Shown: piece after piece, positions 32,670 through 44,347 of the stretch | Numbering within the stretch: position 1 is the first letter of the stretch | Layout: each line of letters opens with the position of its first letter | NCBI GenBank assembly: GCA_020747065.1 | Contig: JAGMVK010000009.1 | Span: 744,001 to 808,000 of the forward strand | DNA: 64,000 nucleotides | Reading direction: 5' to 3' | Source of the DNA: Cadophora sp. MPI-SDFR-AT-0126 | Taxonomy: Eukaryota; Ascomycota; Leotiomycetes; Helotiales; Ploettnerulaceae | Notes under the pieces: model-generated | Seen by the model: the letters and a program-made list of their open reading frames with translations, nothing else | Database searches by the model: none | Told to the model about the DNA's origin: nothing | Translations under genes and position numbers: made by a program

Positions 32670-35596
32670 ATGGCCGTCATGACCTCGCAACATCCAGAAG
32701 GAGTCGCATTTGAGCAGAAGGCCCAGCCCGTTCCATCATCTGACAAGATGGCTTTGGATTTAGAAATCAACGGGTGAGTCTATCTCGAAGTCCTTCCTTT
32801 CTTACCTACCGTTCATTTCCTTCACTTCCAGCTGTACACATGCTTAATAGAATAAAATTTACAGAGACTCAATCCGAGATGAGACCACCATGAATGACGC
32901 GCCCACTGAACTACCTTTAAACGAGTCCGTAACCTCACCTTTACCTGCCGATAATGCTGCTGCCTTGGACATCCCAGAAGTGAATGGATCGAGTAATGTT
33001 GATGCCTTTTCTGCGAACCAAACAATCGCGGATCCGATTAGCAACGCCGTCGAGTCACAACCTACCGAATTTTCTTCTATTACGGCGCAAGAAATTTCCT
33101 CCTCGAACACAACCACCGACGAGCCACTCCCAGCTTCGACGGATCTCGCACAGCCAGATCTCTCGGCGCAACCTGCTTTCGCCGATTCTGCCATCGACGC
33201 AGCAATCGAGGACGTCGCAGCTGCCACTACAGTACCTTTGGTCATTGAAGCACGGGAGTCAGATCTTCGACACACATCTCCACCTCCTGTGGCAGAGCAA
33301 TCTGCGCAACCAGCTGATCTCGATCTCGATCTGGACAGCACGCAGCTACCTACACCTCAGCCAGAGAAGGATGCCGACGTGAGTGGCGTCAGCGCCGAAG
33401 TTGCTGATCTCAATTTCACTCAAACCGAGGCTGCACCTGAAAATTCTCTAGATCTTGCCACGAACTCCCCACCACCTTCAAACGTACAACAGGAGCCTAC
33501 TAAGCAAGCTGAGCAAGTCACACCTCCACAAATTACAGAAGAACACAAGGACATTGAAAGAGACGGTACACCACAGCCTTCAACTTCTGCCAAGATTGCT
33601 CGCGAGCGTGAAGACGACGACGAGATCGAACCCTCTGCGAAGCGAACCAAAACCGAGACAGAACCCTCGACCTCCGATATGGCGGCTCCAACTCAGAATG
33701 GCGCGATGGAAGGCGTTGAGTTTCATTCAGCTGGAACACCAATCACACCACACGAACTTAAGGAGCTCCTGAAGATGGTCAAGGCTGCGGCTAGGTCAAC
33801 CGCTGGAAAGAATTTCCGAGCTCCTGTTGCGGAACTCTGGCCTGCCTTCGCTGAACCATATGCTGAGAAGATCGAGAAGGAAGTTGATCTGAAGACCATG
33901 GAGAAGACTCTCAACAAGGGTGGCTACACAATAATGGAGGATTTCAAGGGCGATGTCCAGCTCATCTACAACAATGCTGTTACTTTCAACGGCCCCGATC
34001 ACACTATCTCTCAGGCTGCTCTTGAGGTTCGCAATGTTATATTAGGCAAGATCGATAACATACCCCCTGAGCCAGTCCCCGCACCCAAGCGAGATAAGAA
34101 GATCAAGAAATCAACTCCCGTTCCTGATGGGCCACGTGCAGCAGCGCCTCGTCGTCAGTCTAAAGGGTCCCACCCAGCTCCTGCCAATGTTGCGCCTGCA
34201 GCACAAACCTTTGCTGTTGATCCAGTTACCAACACACCACTCATCCGTCGAGATTCCACGAAGGGTGACGGTGGTCGTCCAAAGCGCGAGATCCACCCTC
34301 CCAAGAGCAAGGATCTTGTGTACCCCACCACCAGACCTAAGAACAAGAAGCTTGCAACTGAGCTGAAGTTCTGTGAGGAGGTCCTGAACGAGGTCATGAA
34401 GCACAAATACTGGTCGATGAATCATCCATTTATGATCCCTGTCGATCCGGTCGCCTTGGGTATTCCCAACTACTTCGCCATTATCAAGAAGCCTATGGAT
34501 CTCGGAACAATGTCCACTAAGCTCAAGGGAGGTCAGTACTCTAGTGCGAGCGATTTTGAGAAGGACATGAGATTGCTGCTCGCCAACTGCTTCAAATTCA
34601 ATCCAGCTGGAAACCCAGTTCATGAACTCGGTAAGCAGTTCGAGAACCTCTTCAACGAAGAATGGGACAAGAAGGACAGCTATCTTGCCGAACACTCCCC
34701 GCCTGTAGCTAGCCCCAGTTTACCTGAGTCCGAGGACGATGAAGACGATGAGGAGGAGGAAGAGGCTCAAAATCATAAGAACTCTTCTCTCAGCGCAGCA
34801 AAAGAGCTTCTGCTGGAACACCAACAGAAGTTGATTGCCTTGATGAGCGCCAAGAACAAGGATGAATTTGTTATTTCCATGCAGCAAGAGCTGGTGGCAA
34901 CTGTTCAAAAGCGAGTAAGCGAGGAAGAGGAGGCATCCAAGAAGAAGGTCAAGAAGCCAAAGCCGGTTAAAGCCCCTAAGAAGGTCGCTCCTCCTCCCAA
35001 GAAGGCTGGTCCTACCAAGAAGGCCACCATTCATCGTCCAAAGTATATGGGAACCCTGGAGAAGGAAACAATTTCTGCTGGTTTGATGAATCTCCCTGAT
35101 GACGTTTCGATGCAAGTCTTGGAGGACATCAAGAGAGAGCGACCAGGCCTTGACGTAAGTATCTCCTATCTTCTCACATTTCATACTCTAACTTTTTACA
35201 CAGGCCGAAGATGATGGTACCTTGGAGCTTGACATTGATTCAATCAGCCAAGGTCTTCTCTGGAAGATCCACGGATTGATCATGAAGCATGCACCAGAAG
35301 TTGAGGATGCCATCAGGAAGACAATTCAAGGTCGCGAGAGCCCCAAAACTGCTGCCAAGCCTCCACCAAAGAGGAAGAACAAGCCAATGAGCAGCGTTGA
35401 CCAGGAGCACCACATTAAGGTCCTTGAGCAGAAGTTAGGCACATATCAGAGACAGAGCTCCGGCTCCCACTCCCAGGAGCCTGTGTTGCCCAGTAAGTTT
35501 AAATCTGATCCTATCGATTCTCCATATACTGATACACAAACAGCTGTTGAAGACGAATCTAGCGGGGATGAATCTTCTGGTTCCGAGGAAGAATAA
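32670..35596 (+). CDS. BDF1: BET-family double bromodomain protein Bdf1
   Basis: Exons 32670-32773, 32865-35154, 35204-35492 and 35544-35596 encode 911 residues. A long Ser/Thr/Pro/Glu-rich N-terminal region precedes bromodomain 1 (residues about 330-433; KNFRAPVAELWPAF, VDLKTMEKTL, YNNAVTFNGPDH) and bromodomain 2 (about 535-637; FCEEVLNEVMKHKYWSMNHPF, IIKKPMDLGTMSTKL, NCFKFNPAGNPVHELG). An acidic Asp/Glu run and a Lys/Pro-rich tract follow, then the extraterminal (ET) domain (about 761-840; YMGTLEKETISAGLMNLPDD, GTLELDIDSISQGLLWKIHG) and an acidic C terminus. This is the canonical BET order. Family role: nuclear acetyl-histone H4 reader associated with TFIID and SWR1-type remodelling. Bromodomain 1 differs from the usual WPF shelf (LWPAF) and should be checked for ligand preference. 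The first intron separates a 34-residue leader from the rest. Confidence 0.95.
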
Positions 35597-38083
35597 ATTC
35601 TCTGCAGCTTGCCCAGGTCGACCCGAGCTGTTGCCACCTACCACCTTTCGACTGTACCATATCCTTCCGATTCTGTTTGACGAACACTGTACAATACATA
35701 CGATTCCATTCTTGATATGCTTTCCCTTGCTATTTTCAACATGCCTAGTCTCGACCTACTGCGTAGACCTCCGAGCCAGGATGGATTAAAGGTCTCTCCA
35801 GACCTTGGGTGAATGTCTCGCGACATCAGGGATACTACTTTTGCGATTACGAGATGCGAAAAAGCGAAACATGAATCGATGCAAAAATTTGGAGAGGCAG
35901 CCTTTGCATACTCATTTGGCTTGCTCGCTCTGATTTCTGCTCGGCTTGTTTGCCACTGCTCTGCATTAACTGCAATGCACCGCCTTTCTCTGGGATTCAT
36001 TTCTTGAAGAAGCGGTAGCAAGTAAACAAGCAAACATAGCTTCGCAACGTAATGCAACAACGCATTGCGAATATTGCAACCAAAAATGTGTATGATAAGA
36101 TTTTTCACATGCTGAGAAGGGGCATTTCCCAAAATGAGCATGAGAGAGAAAGCGAGCGAGCGCGAGCGAGTTACAGCTGGAGATGGATGATGGATGATCA
36201 GCCAGTTATTCGGGCTTGGGGGAGAATGAGTTGCTATTGCTGCTACTGGTCTCTCTACTGCTGACTTACCGGCCTCTGTCGCAAGCCACTCGCAAGGATG
36301 GATGCCGGATGATGGATGGATGGATGCTGAACAGACTTTCTGCCAACGAGCAGTAGCTAGCATGCATACAGACATACATGAATGACAATAAGAAACTAAT
36401 AATTTCAATGCTGGTTTCCTGGGTACATGAATGTGAAGACGATATCCACTGCTCACTAGATACCACCAAGCCATGGCTTTCACAACCTTCTCAGGAGCAG
36501 ATCTTGGAATGTAAGTCGAAGTTTACAGTGTTCAGACAGAAGCAGGAAGAAAGAAGAAGACAACAAGAGCATGTCAGGAGCTGGCGAGGGGAATGATAGT
36601 CATCTATGTTCACCAAAGCTCAGTAATGCGTATCCAGCGGCTCAGGTCACATCGTGCTTGACATTTAGTAACATCAACAGCTACTATGTTTTGGCAAGTA
36701 TCCCGTACCCCTTCATCCAATATCGTGTTACGCGATGGGGTTAGCGCACCTTCTGACGTATCTAGATCTTTTCATGGCATTTACGCTGGGTGTCTCTTAC
36801 TACTACGAAGAGACGATGAGGATGTTTTTCCGTGGTCATTTGTGTTGTTAAGTGTTGTACGCGCCACTCTCTACCTATCGTCTCGATCTGGGTAGGCTTT
36901 CTTGATATCGACACATCAAGAAATTGGGATTAATGGAGTATTCCAGTTCTTGGTTTTCACAACGGAGTCTTGCTTCTTGTTGTTCATGCAAGTATCATGC
37001 ATCTTTGCAAGATCTCTCTACAGCCAGATGCGAAGATATATATATATATATACACAAAAGACTTTGCCATCGCAACGGGATGGGGGGGAGGGAGGGGTGG
37101 GGGAGCAGGTCAGCAGACTTCTTTTCGGCTCGAGATGTTTGTTTGTATTACGCCTTGATCGATGGCGCCTTTTCGACCTAGATATTATCACGGATCTTCA
37201 GATGCAAAACATGGACCTTTGTGAGTTCTTCAAATATTGACTCACGTTTATAAGAAAGTGGCGTTTGAGGAATCAGGAAGCGACAGTTCGTCAATCTCGA
37301 AGATACTGCTTGGCCATCAAATGTGCTAAGATTTCGATTTCTGAATCCACTCGTTCTCGCTTATGGCCGTTCTAAGTATCGACAAACTAACTCCTTGTCT
37401 ATGTAGAGCGCCCGACTCCTCAATCTTGAAGGTGGCTTGGTGGTCAGCATATCTCCAAATTAGTACACGAAAGTACTGTCTCTACCTTGAAAATTTGAAA
37501 TTAGACTTTCCTTCTCATATAAAAGTGCTTGTGCAAGGCCCTTTCAAGTGGCAAAGCCGGTTCCTTCCCGGAATGGAAGCACCAAAATCACACGTGACGA
37601 CGTGCCCACTCTTTCCCTAGATATTCTGCCCCAGATCTTTTGCCCACCTTCAATTTCATCTTTTGCGGAGAGCAGACTTCCAGAGCAAAGCACTCAGACT
37701 GCCTCGAAATATCTTTAGGAAACTATAGCCCGTCAATTCGACCTCGACTTCCTGGTGACTCATTGATGACCACGCTCCTGTGGGAACTTGAAAAGATCAC
37801 AATCTACACATTCGCGACGCGTGTCAAAGCTGAACTTGCCAGAGAAACGCGAGTAAGATTCAACTTAGGGTGATCAAAGGCGGGGTCGACCGTGGATACC
37901 TCTACAGATTAAGATCTCTCCTCAAAGCGTCTGCGAGCACACGAGCAAGAATGCCATCATGTCAATGTCGAGTCCCAGATTCTTCCCAAGTCGTTGACAT
38001 TGCTATGGCTCGGCCATCTCAGTCCACCTCTGGTCAACATTTCGCGGACGTCGCTGCCGCCGAGCACCAGACTTCCGACTCGA
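35597..38083. other. Gene-poor region, about 2.5 kb
   Basis: No gene was recognised. A 281-codon minus-strand open frame (35638-36483) overlaps the BDF1 3' end, has no motif and is treated as chance. An (AT)n microsatellite lies at about 37036-37052 and a G-rich tract at about 37081-37104. The last 300 bp are the leader of the next 2EXR gene. Confidence 0.4.
37036..37052. repeat. (AT)n microsatellite
   Basis: About eight AT units in a gene-poor region, directly readable in the sequence. Confidence 0.8.
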
Positions 38084-39052
38084 ATGTCAACGCATCAGCC
38101 TCAAGAAGACCTCGTTGCGAAGGAGCCCTTGTCCGAAGTGGATGAGATCACTCCCTCACAGAGCACTGCTGATGACGAGTCCCCGTCTCCCGAATTCGAA
38201 GTCACTCCTTCCTCTCCACTAAACAATACCGAAGCCACTGAAGAGCCTCTCCGAGCTTTCACCTGTTTCCCAAGATTGCCACCCGAGCTTCGGCTTATTG
38301 TGTGGGAGCAAGTCTGTTGTCAAACGAGGAATGTGCCTCTTCGAGCTGTTAGCATGGACTTCACTCGTCTCGTTGTCTCCTCATCGACAGAGGGTGTGTT
38401 CAGATACAGCACAAATTTGCCTCCGCCATCGGTATTGTCAACGTGCAGAGAGTCCCGGGATTCTGGTCTCAAGCACTATACCCTTTTGTTCAGAACTACC
38501 TTTGACATCGGGCATGGGATTATGGTCAGGGCTCCTGCAAGAATTTACATCAACGCCGACAGTGACAGGATCTGCCCAGTTGGAGAATTCTCTCTTGATG
38601 TAGTCATGGACTTTGGGTGCCGCTGGAAAGAGAGGGTAGCCCCGAATGCCAATTCATCAACCAATCGGGAAGATGAAGGAATCGTCTTTCCGTCCAGGTT
38701 GATTGAACATATGGAAGAGTGGCTCGATGGCGAGGTTCGTGAAGTCCTGGTGTATGATGAGATCATTGGAGGCAACAAGTCTAGCCCCATGGAGTTTGAA
38801 GGTGCGGAGCTTGGCGGCATCAAACCCGACGTGCAAGAAAGGATTTCAGAGTTCTTGCATAACTTGCAGAGATATTTCGATACCTTTGATGAGGATGTCG
38901 ATCGCAGAATAAGAAGAGCCTGGCTTGCAGCATTACACGAATGGCTAGGCTGTCCTGTTCCCGAACAGTTTGACTTTGAGAAACATCCCCGGCAAAAACC
39001 ACTCATGAAGGTCGTGAGGGTGAAAAAGGCTGCGACTGACACTGAGCAATGA
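38084..39052 (+). CDS. 2EXR-domain protein
   Basis: Intronless, 322 residues from the ATG at 38084; an in-frame ATG at 37994 would add 30 residues. After an acidic, Pro/Ser-rich N terminus comes the 2EXR signature RAFTCFPRLPPELRLIVWEQ, followed by PPPSVLSTCRESRDSGLKHYTLLF and an IYINADSDRICPVG segment at the FNP..D position. The C-terminal half is helical and charged, ending in a short basic stretch. It is the best-preserved of the three 2EXR genes in this window. Its place next to the secreted chorismate mutase has no evident functional meaning. Family function unknown. Confidence 0.82.
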   Translation: MSTHQPQEDLVAKEPLSEVDEITPSQSTADDESPSPEFEVTPSSPLNNTEATEEPLRAFTCFPRLPPELRLIVWEQVCCQTRNVPLRAVSMDFTRLVVSSSTEGVFRYSTNLPPPSVLSTCRESRDSGLKHYTLLFRTTFDIGHGIMVRAPARIYINADSDRICPVGEFSLDVVMDFGCRWKERVAPNANSSTNREDEGIVFPSRLIEHMEEWLDGEVREVLVYDEIIGGNKSSPMEFEGAELGGIKPDVQERISEFLHNLQRYFDTFDEDVDRRIRRAWLAALHEWLGCPVPEQFDFEKHPRQKPLMKVVRVKKAATDTEQ

Positions 39053-39092
39053 GAGCTAGAGGAGAGACAGATTAGCGTCAAATACTGTACAC

Positions 39093-39130
<38 letters not shown>

Positions 39131-39954
39131 ACATGGGACATCGGCATTGCAACTTGGTTCTGGTCACTAGAGGTAGACTTCACAAGAGTCTTGAAGGCCG
39201 CTGGAAGCGTCTCCATATATGTCATTAATGCTACTATCCAGCCGTGAAGAGCTAGAATAATTAGTCTCAAAGGGCCTTTGGACAAGTCATCTGGAGGGCA
39301 AGAATGCGTTCCATTTCAGGTATTCTGTCGTCATGAGCCAATCACTCGAGATGGGTCTCAAAAGGAGCACATCTTGGTGATTCGATAATAGGAGTATGTG
39401 ACAGTTCGATTTCCAGATTTTGTCAAGGACATATTTCATTCTTATGGGAACATCACTCGAATACCCCTGCGGACCAAAACAAAACAGGCCGCTACGCGAG
39501 CTTGAAATAGGCACAGATGACGCTATCCACGTGATGATCAACAGTCAGTCCGACTGCCGACGATGAGTTGTTGAGCGAAAGTCAATTCCAAAGTATATTT
39601 GTTCATGTTGCCCGATCACTCAATCTCTTCATCTCACCATCATCTGAGTCTTTCCAAATAATACGAACCGACTTCCGCGGATATTATCATGCTTGCCTGA
39701 GGGAGAAAGGAGTTCAAGTCAGCAATGCTTACTTCTCCACCAAGCATCATTCTTACTCGGTCGAATGCCCGATCTTCTTTCCAATGATTTCTGGCTTTTG
39801 ATTGTTCAAGAAGAAGCGACAGCTTGCTTTTGTTTGACTGAGACATACATCCCACACCTTTATCCTTCACTGGCTTCAGCCTCGTATTTATCTTCAGTCC
39901 CCGCTGTCTCATCACTCTCTCACACTTTGCACCAACCGACCACCACATCTCAAA
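39053..39954. other. Intergenic region with microsatellite
   Basis: About 900 bp without a supported gene; contains a (TGA)n repeat 40 bp after the 2EXR stop codon and the presumed promoter of the chorismate mutase gene. Confidence 0.45.
39093..39127. repeat. (TGA)n trinucleotide microsatellite, about 12 units
   Basis: Perfect trinucleotide run readable in the sequence, located in the presumed 3' untranslated region of the preceding 2EXR gene. Confidence 0.9.
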
Positions 39955-40598
39955 ATGCATCTCCACTCCATCTCATCACTCACCCTAATCCTCACCACCC
40001 TCCCCATCCTAATCCTCGCATCATCATCGAACACCAACGCTTCATCCTGCTACGACTCTCCCCTCCCACCCCTTCCCCCCTCAACCTCATCCGAAAACCG
40101 CACCATTCCCTGGGGAACACCCTCATTCACCCTCCCGAACGGGACGCTATGCTGCGACTCCCTAGCTCAGGTACGAGTCGGCATCAATGAGATAAATGCG
40201 CAGCTGGTTGAGCTGTTGGCGCAGAGGGCTGCGTATGTGAGGGAGGCGACGAGGTTTAAGGGGACTTTGGATAGTATGTTTATTTTTCTGTCATTCACTG
40301 CCTACTATCTCTGGGTATATATAAATCTCTTGGATTTCTGAGAGATGGGGAGGATTAGAGAGATAGAAAGATTTGAGCGTATGCCAGTGGATTTGGCTGA
40401 CGGACGTGAAAATTAGCGGTCGATGTCCCAGCCAGAAATGTAGAAGTCATTGAAGGGGCTGTGAATGCGTCCAGGACGACGAATCCGAGGTTGCCGGAGA
40501 CGATTGCGAGGACTGTGTTTGAGGCTATCATCAATGCTAGTGTGCCTTTTGAGAGGTGTGTCTTTGGGCAGTTTGATGAGGGTTGTGGTGCGAAATGA
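39955..40598 (+). CDS. Secreted AroQ-type chorismate mutase
   Basis: Exons 39955-40273 and 40417-40598 encode 166 residues; the 143-nt intron has a GTATGT donor. Residues 1 to about 29 form a signal peptide (MHLHSISSLTLILTTLPILILA then a small-residue cleavage region). A short Ser/Pro linker with Cys leads into the all-helical chorismate mutase fold: LAQVRVGINEINAQLVELLAQR, AAYVREATRFK, VDVPARNVEVIEGAV and IARTVFEAIINASVPFE, rebuilt correctly over the intron. Cysteines at both ends (CYDS, CCDS, ERCVFG, EGCGAK) suggest disulfides in the secreted form. Reaction: chorismate to prephenate. Cytosolic fungal chorismate mutase (Aro7 type) is larger and allosteric; this short, secreted form resembles chorismate mutases of plant-associated fungi that are proposed to alter host chorismate/salicylate metabolism. 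That role is inference. Confidence 0.87.
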
Positions 40599-40826
40599 GT
40601 GGTATTGGGAAGGAGAGTTAAATTGATGTGGATGATATCTGTAACGAGTCATGCGCTCGTTCGGTATCTACCTGGTTTAAAGACATTCAAAGGAAGATAG
40701 AACAGAAGCAAAAGTATATACACTACACTAAAATACAGCGAATCGCTGGTGCAAGTAGAGAGATCATTATTATCATATCATACATCTCTCCCCAACTCTC
40801 TATCTCCGTCAGTCCAACCGCTGCCT

Positions 40827-42534
40827 CTACGACGATCTCCGCTTGATGAACCTCGCCCTAGGTTTCTTCGGCGGTAAACTAGCTCGCTTTAGAGCCTTAG
40901 CCTCCTTCGTCGTCCGCTTTCCAATATCCCATCCCCATGACCGTAGGATCTTGACGACCTTAGGTGTCACGGCTGCTGTAAGGGGGACGCGGACAAAGAT
41001 GAAGGATTTGTGGATAGCGTAGGCGAGTGCGAGGGTTGTTGCTAGACCTGTGGGCGAAGATGTTAGTCGTGCTTGCCTTGGGCGTTTCTGATTTATCGCG
41101 CAACAACACCTGCTAAGTGGTAAAGGGCAATGGAAGTAGGTCGGAGGAGAAGATGTCGTGAAAAAATACAGTGTCCAACAGAAAGAGAAACATAATCATA
41201 GGACGAAACGTACTGGCATCTTTCTTATTCTTCTCCGTCGCCTCCTCGACGCCCCAACCTGCCATCTCAACAGCATCACTGACAGCATCGTCACCAGTAA
41301 ATTCTTGCTCTGCCTTTTTCATCGAGGCACGCCATTCGTGCCAGAAGTTCTCAACGGAGTCAGGAATTAACTTTTTCACATTCGTAACGAGCACTTCTTC
41401 CCATCGACCTGTAGAGGCTTTGTCAGTGATTCTCCACGAAGAAATATGACCTTGGGAAAGCTAGTGAAGGAGAAGTTTGCAGTGTCCGGTCGTGAGGCAT
41501 TGGAGCTAGTTTCCCCGGACCCAGGGCAATAGCTTGAGCACTTTCTAAGTCCAGAATGCATCTCCCTGATCACAAATCCATGTTCGCAAGAACTCTGTGC
41601 TGCGGTCGCCGTGTCTTCTGTGTCTCTTCGATGTGGCACGATACTTCGGTACTGCCATTCCAGGTCATCCTGCCAGGTCCAGAATTCTAGGAGCGTCAAT
41701 GGCACCTTCTCAATATATCTCCGCCGAGTCTCTTCCTCAAAAGGTCAATTCTGTTGAGTACAAAGGCTCTACTGACGCCAGTTTCAGAGGGGACCCAATA
41801 ATTCCCGGGGTCCTCATTGGGCATCGTGCAGCTTTCAGAGGCTTTCACAATTACTCATTAATTTCCGCTTCCAGGTTCTCATCGGTTCGTCTTTGTGTCC
41901 TTGGCCTCACATTGTCATGTCCATCTTTATACATCTGCCGCAGTTCGAATACAGATCCCGTGCTTGTCCGGTCGTATACCCATCTCCCACTCGTAGACAC
42001 TGCAGACTCCAGGAAAAGACCAAATAGAAACTCCAACTCACCAATTCTCTCCGTGCCCAAATACTTCACCAACAAATAACAAAACGGGAAATCCGCCGCA
42101 CTCAACAAGAAATATACGCCCACAGCAGACCATCCATATTCCCTACTCAGCTTCTTCAGCCTTCCCCCTAAAGATGTAGGCTCCGCCTCCGCCGCCGCCG
42201 CTCCACCAGCAGATCCTAGGCTCGGCGTTGGGTTTGGTGAGACTGGTTTGCCGTTCCGCCTTGCGCGTGAGATGTGTAGGAAGCGGATGGAGTTGCGGAG
42301 GCGTTGAAGGAGTGTGGGGTTACGGAGGGAGGGTCGACCGTGGGAGGAGAATGTGAAGCCTGTCGAGGAGGATGTCTTGATGGGTGCTCGGGGGATGTTC
42401 GTGAAGTTTCTATAGGTGAGGGAGCGGAGGGGTGTGTTTATCTGGAGATTCGATGGTCGGAAGGCGGATCTGCTGGCTGTTGGGAAGCGTAGGGCTCCTT
42501 GAGCTGGTATGGTGGAAAGAGTTGTTCGTAACAT
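40827..42534 (-). CDS. Mitochondrial DUF1279/FAM210-type membrane protein (Nat2-like)
   Basis: Exons 42534-42042, 41408-41214 and 41047-40827 encode 302 residues. The first 100 residues are Arg/Ser/Thr-rich without acidic residues, a likely mitochondrial presequence. The DUF1279 core spans introns: LKKLSREYGWSAVGVYFLLSAADFPFCYLL, then TERIGRWEEVLVTNVKKLIPDSV, AGWGVEEATEKNKKDAS and LATTLALAYAIHKSFIF, RVPLTAAVTPKVVKILRSWGW. The protein ends in a strongly basic tail rich in Lys and Arg. The family includes yeast Nat2 and animal FAM210A/B, mitochondrial inner-membrane proteins linked to mitochondrial translation or metabolism; molecular function is not settled. All junctions are phase 1 and restore conserved residues. 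Confidence 0.88.
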
Positions 42535-43319
42535 CTTATTGAGGCGGGGTGGAAATTCAGGAGAAACTGGTCTGGCAGAGCGAGTGTGTGCCTTATTCAA
42601 ATCGCAGATTCGTGCCCAAGAGCTCAGATAGACCCTCCTCAGGTCCTCCAATGCCCCCAAATGCGTGAGATCCTTCCGTTAAGTCCGTCTTCAAGTGATC
42701 CGGCTTCGTCCGTAGATGCTCTCTCTTTGCTTCTCTCAATGCTGCCTTCTGCCTCGCAAACTCCGTAACGAAAGCCTCGTGTGTGGAAATCAATTTGGCG
42801 GATCAAGTATCCATTATCGTAATCGTAGCTGTCAATGCGCTGGATGTCGTGGTCTGACGATGCTCGAAAATTGTTGTTCAGAGAAGCCCACTTCCTGACA
42901 TTCCAGGTTAGTGGTTGGCAGGGGCAGCTTCTGCACGGTGATGCAAGTGGGTTTAGAAGCTTCTTTACGGTGGACGACAGTGAAGTGATAGTGCAACTTG
43001 GTACTATAGCGACGACTTGTTGACTTCACTCAAGTGTGACGCTGCTTTTATCCAACCAGAGACTGGTCCAGGGCGGCGGCAGGTTCAGGGGAAGCACTTC
43101 GATTACCAAGCCTGAAGTCAATCAATATCAAGCATCAAACATCGATAAAGCATCATTCAAACAAATCGTTTTGTGCAGGCGAATACCCTTCAAAGGTTTT
43201 TCAAATTTGCTATGTACATCAAAGACGTCTCTTTGAGCATGCAAGAAAATATATACATTGAATCCAGTCAAATTATCCCTCCACATAAAGCCTTTTCCGC
43301 CACGAACTTTGAGCCTTAT
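42535..43319. other. Intergenic region
   Basis: Promoter side of the DUF1279 gene and 3' side of the pectin methylesterase. A 66-codon minus-strand frame (42593-42793) has no ATG start and no clear splice partner, so it is not called. Confidence 0.4.
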
Positions 43320-44347
43320 TCAGATATAGGCGGTATCAACCCAGGAAGTATAGCTGCTTCCCAACACCGAAGAGATAGTAACAGCAGAGCTAAGCTTCTT
43401 AGAAAAGCTAGCACGAGTTCCCGAAGCTCCAGTACCGGTGTTTCCGTACTCCTCGAATGTAACAGAGCCAGTTCGAGCATCAGAGCTGCTCCAAACTTCC
43501 CATCCAGCGCTGTTGATGATAGATCCCAGCACAGTGTTCTGAACGACAACTCTGGCGTATTGCGACCATGGGCGTCCAAGGTAAACGGTTCCGGTCCCGG
43601 CTGTGGAGCTGCCGGACTTGTCGATGGAAGACTTGTTAATCACATAGTAAGATGGATCTGAAGATGTGGCTCGTCCATTAGCAGTTACTGCTCCGCCTCC
43701 GGCAGACACCCGGATATCAGATCCAGTGATCCAAGCTACAGCGTGTTGGCCGAAGATGAAGTCAACGGCTCCTTCGATATAACACTTGGCGTACACTTGG
43801 TTACCGATCTGAGCCAGGAGGGTGTCTTGGTATCCGTAGAGACCGACTCCGTAATATCCTTGCTGGGTACCGTAAGCAGCCAAAGCAATTGCTTGCGATC
43901 CTTTTCCGTAAGTGTTCTTGATGTTGATGTTGTAGAAGGCAGTATTAGCGGCTTCGTTGATGACTGTGCCAGTAGCCTCGTCGTTTGCAGCTCCACTTGC
44001 AAGACTCGAGCTGTGGGTGATGGTGACTACATTGGAAGTGTAGCTGCTAGTATCTGTGGTGTAGCCATATATTTTGAGAGAGGCTTTTCGTGCGGGAATG
44101 GTGACTTGTTCCTTGTAGGTGCCAGCCAGAATGAAAATGCTCTGAGCAGTGGTGGAGGTAGTACTCAAAGAGTTGATAGCGGCTTGGATCTAAAACACTT
44201 AGTCTATACCTCTGATCTGCTTCTTGCTTGACTTACGGTGGAATATTTTCCTCCGGATCCAACAGTGATAGCACCTGAAGGAGCTGTTGTCCGCCCAGCG
44301 GCCAGCACCGCTGTTACAAAAGTACTGAGAGAAAGAATGAAACGCAT
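43320..44347 (-). CDS. Pectin methylesterase (CE8), secreted
   Basis: Exons 44347-44237 and 44189-43320 encode 326 residues; the 47-nt intron has a GTAAGT donor and a CTAAGTG-like branch. Residues 1-16 (MRFILSLSTFVTAVLA) are a signal peptide. The right-handed beta-helix esterase shows SIFILAGTYKEQVTIP, LYGYQDTLLAQ (catalytic Asp about D159), EGAVDFIFGQHAVAW (catalytic Asp about D180) and VYLGRPWSQYARVV (Arg about R243, Trp about W245). All residues of the CE8 active site are present, and the length equals typical fungal enzymes. Reaction: removes methyl esters from homogalacturonan, releasing methanol and exposing substrate for polygalacturonase. It faces the endopolygalacturonase gene across a 1.6 kb divergent region, consistent with joint regulation. 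Confidence 0.95.

Noticed and set aside
35638..36483. 281-codon open frame on the minus strand
   Set aside because: It overlaps the BDF1 3' end, has no domain, and has a composition typical of antisense reading; length alone is weak evidence.
42593..42793. Minus-strand frame that reads like a charged helical peptide
   Set aside because: It has no ATG, is preceded by an in-frame stop, and no convincing upstream exon was found.
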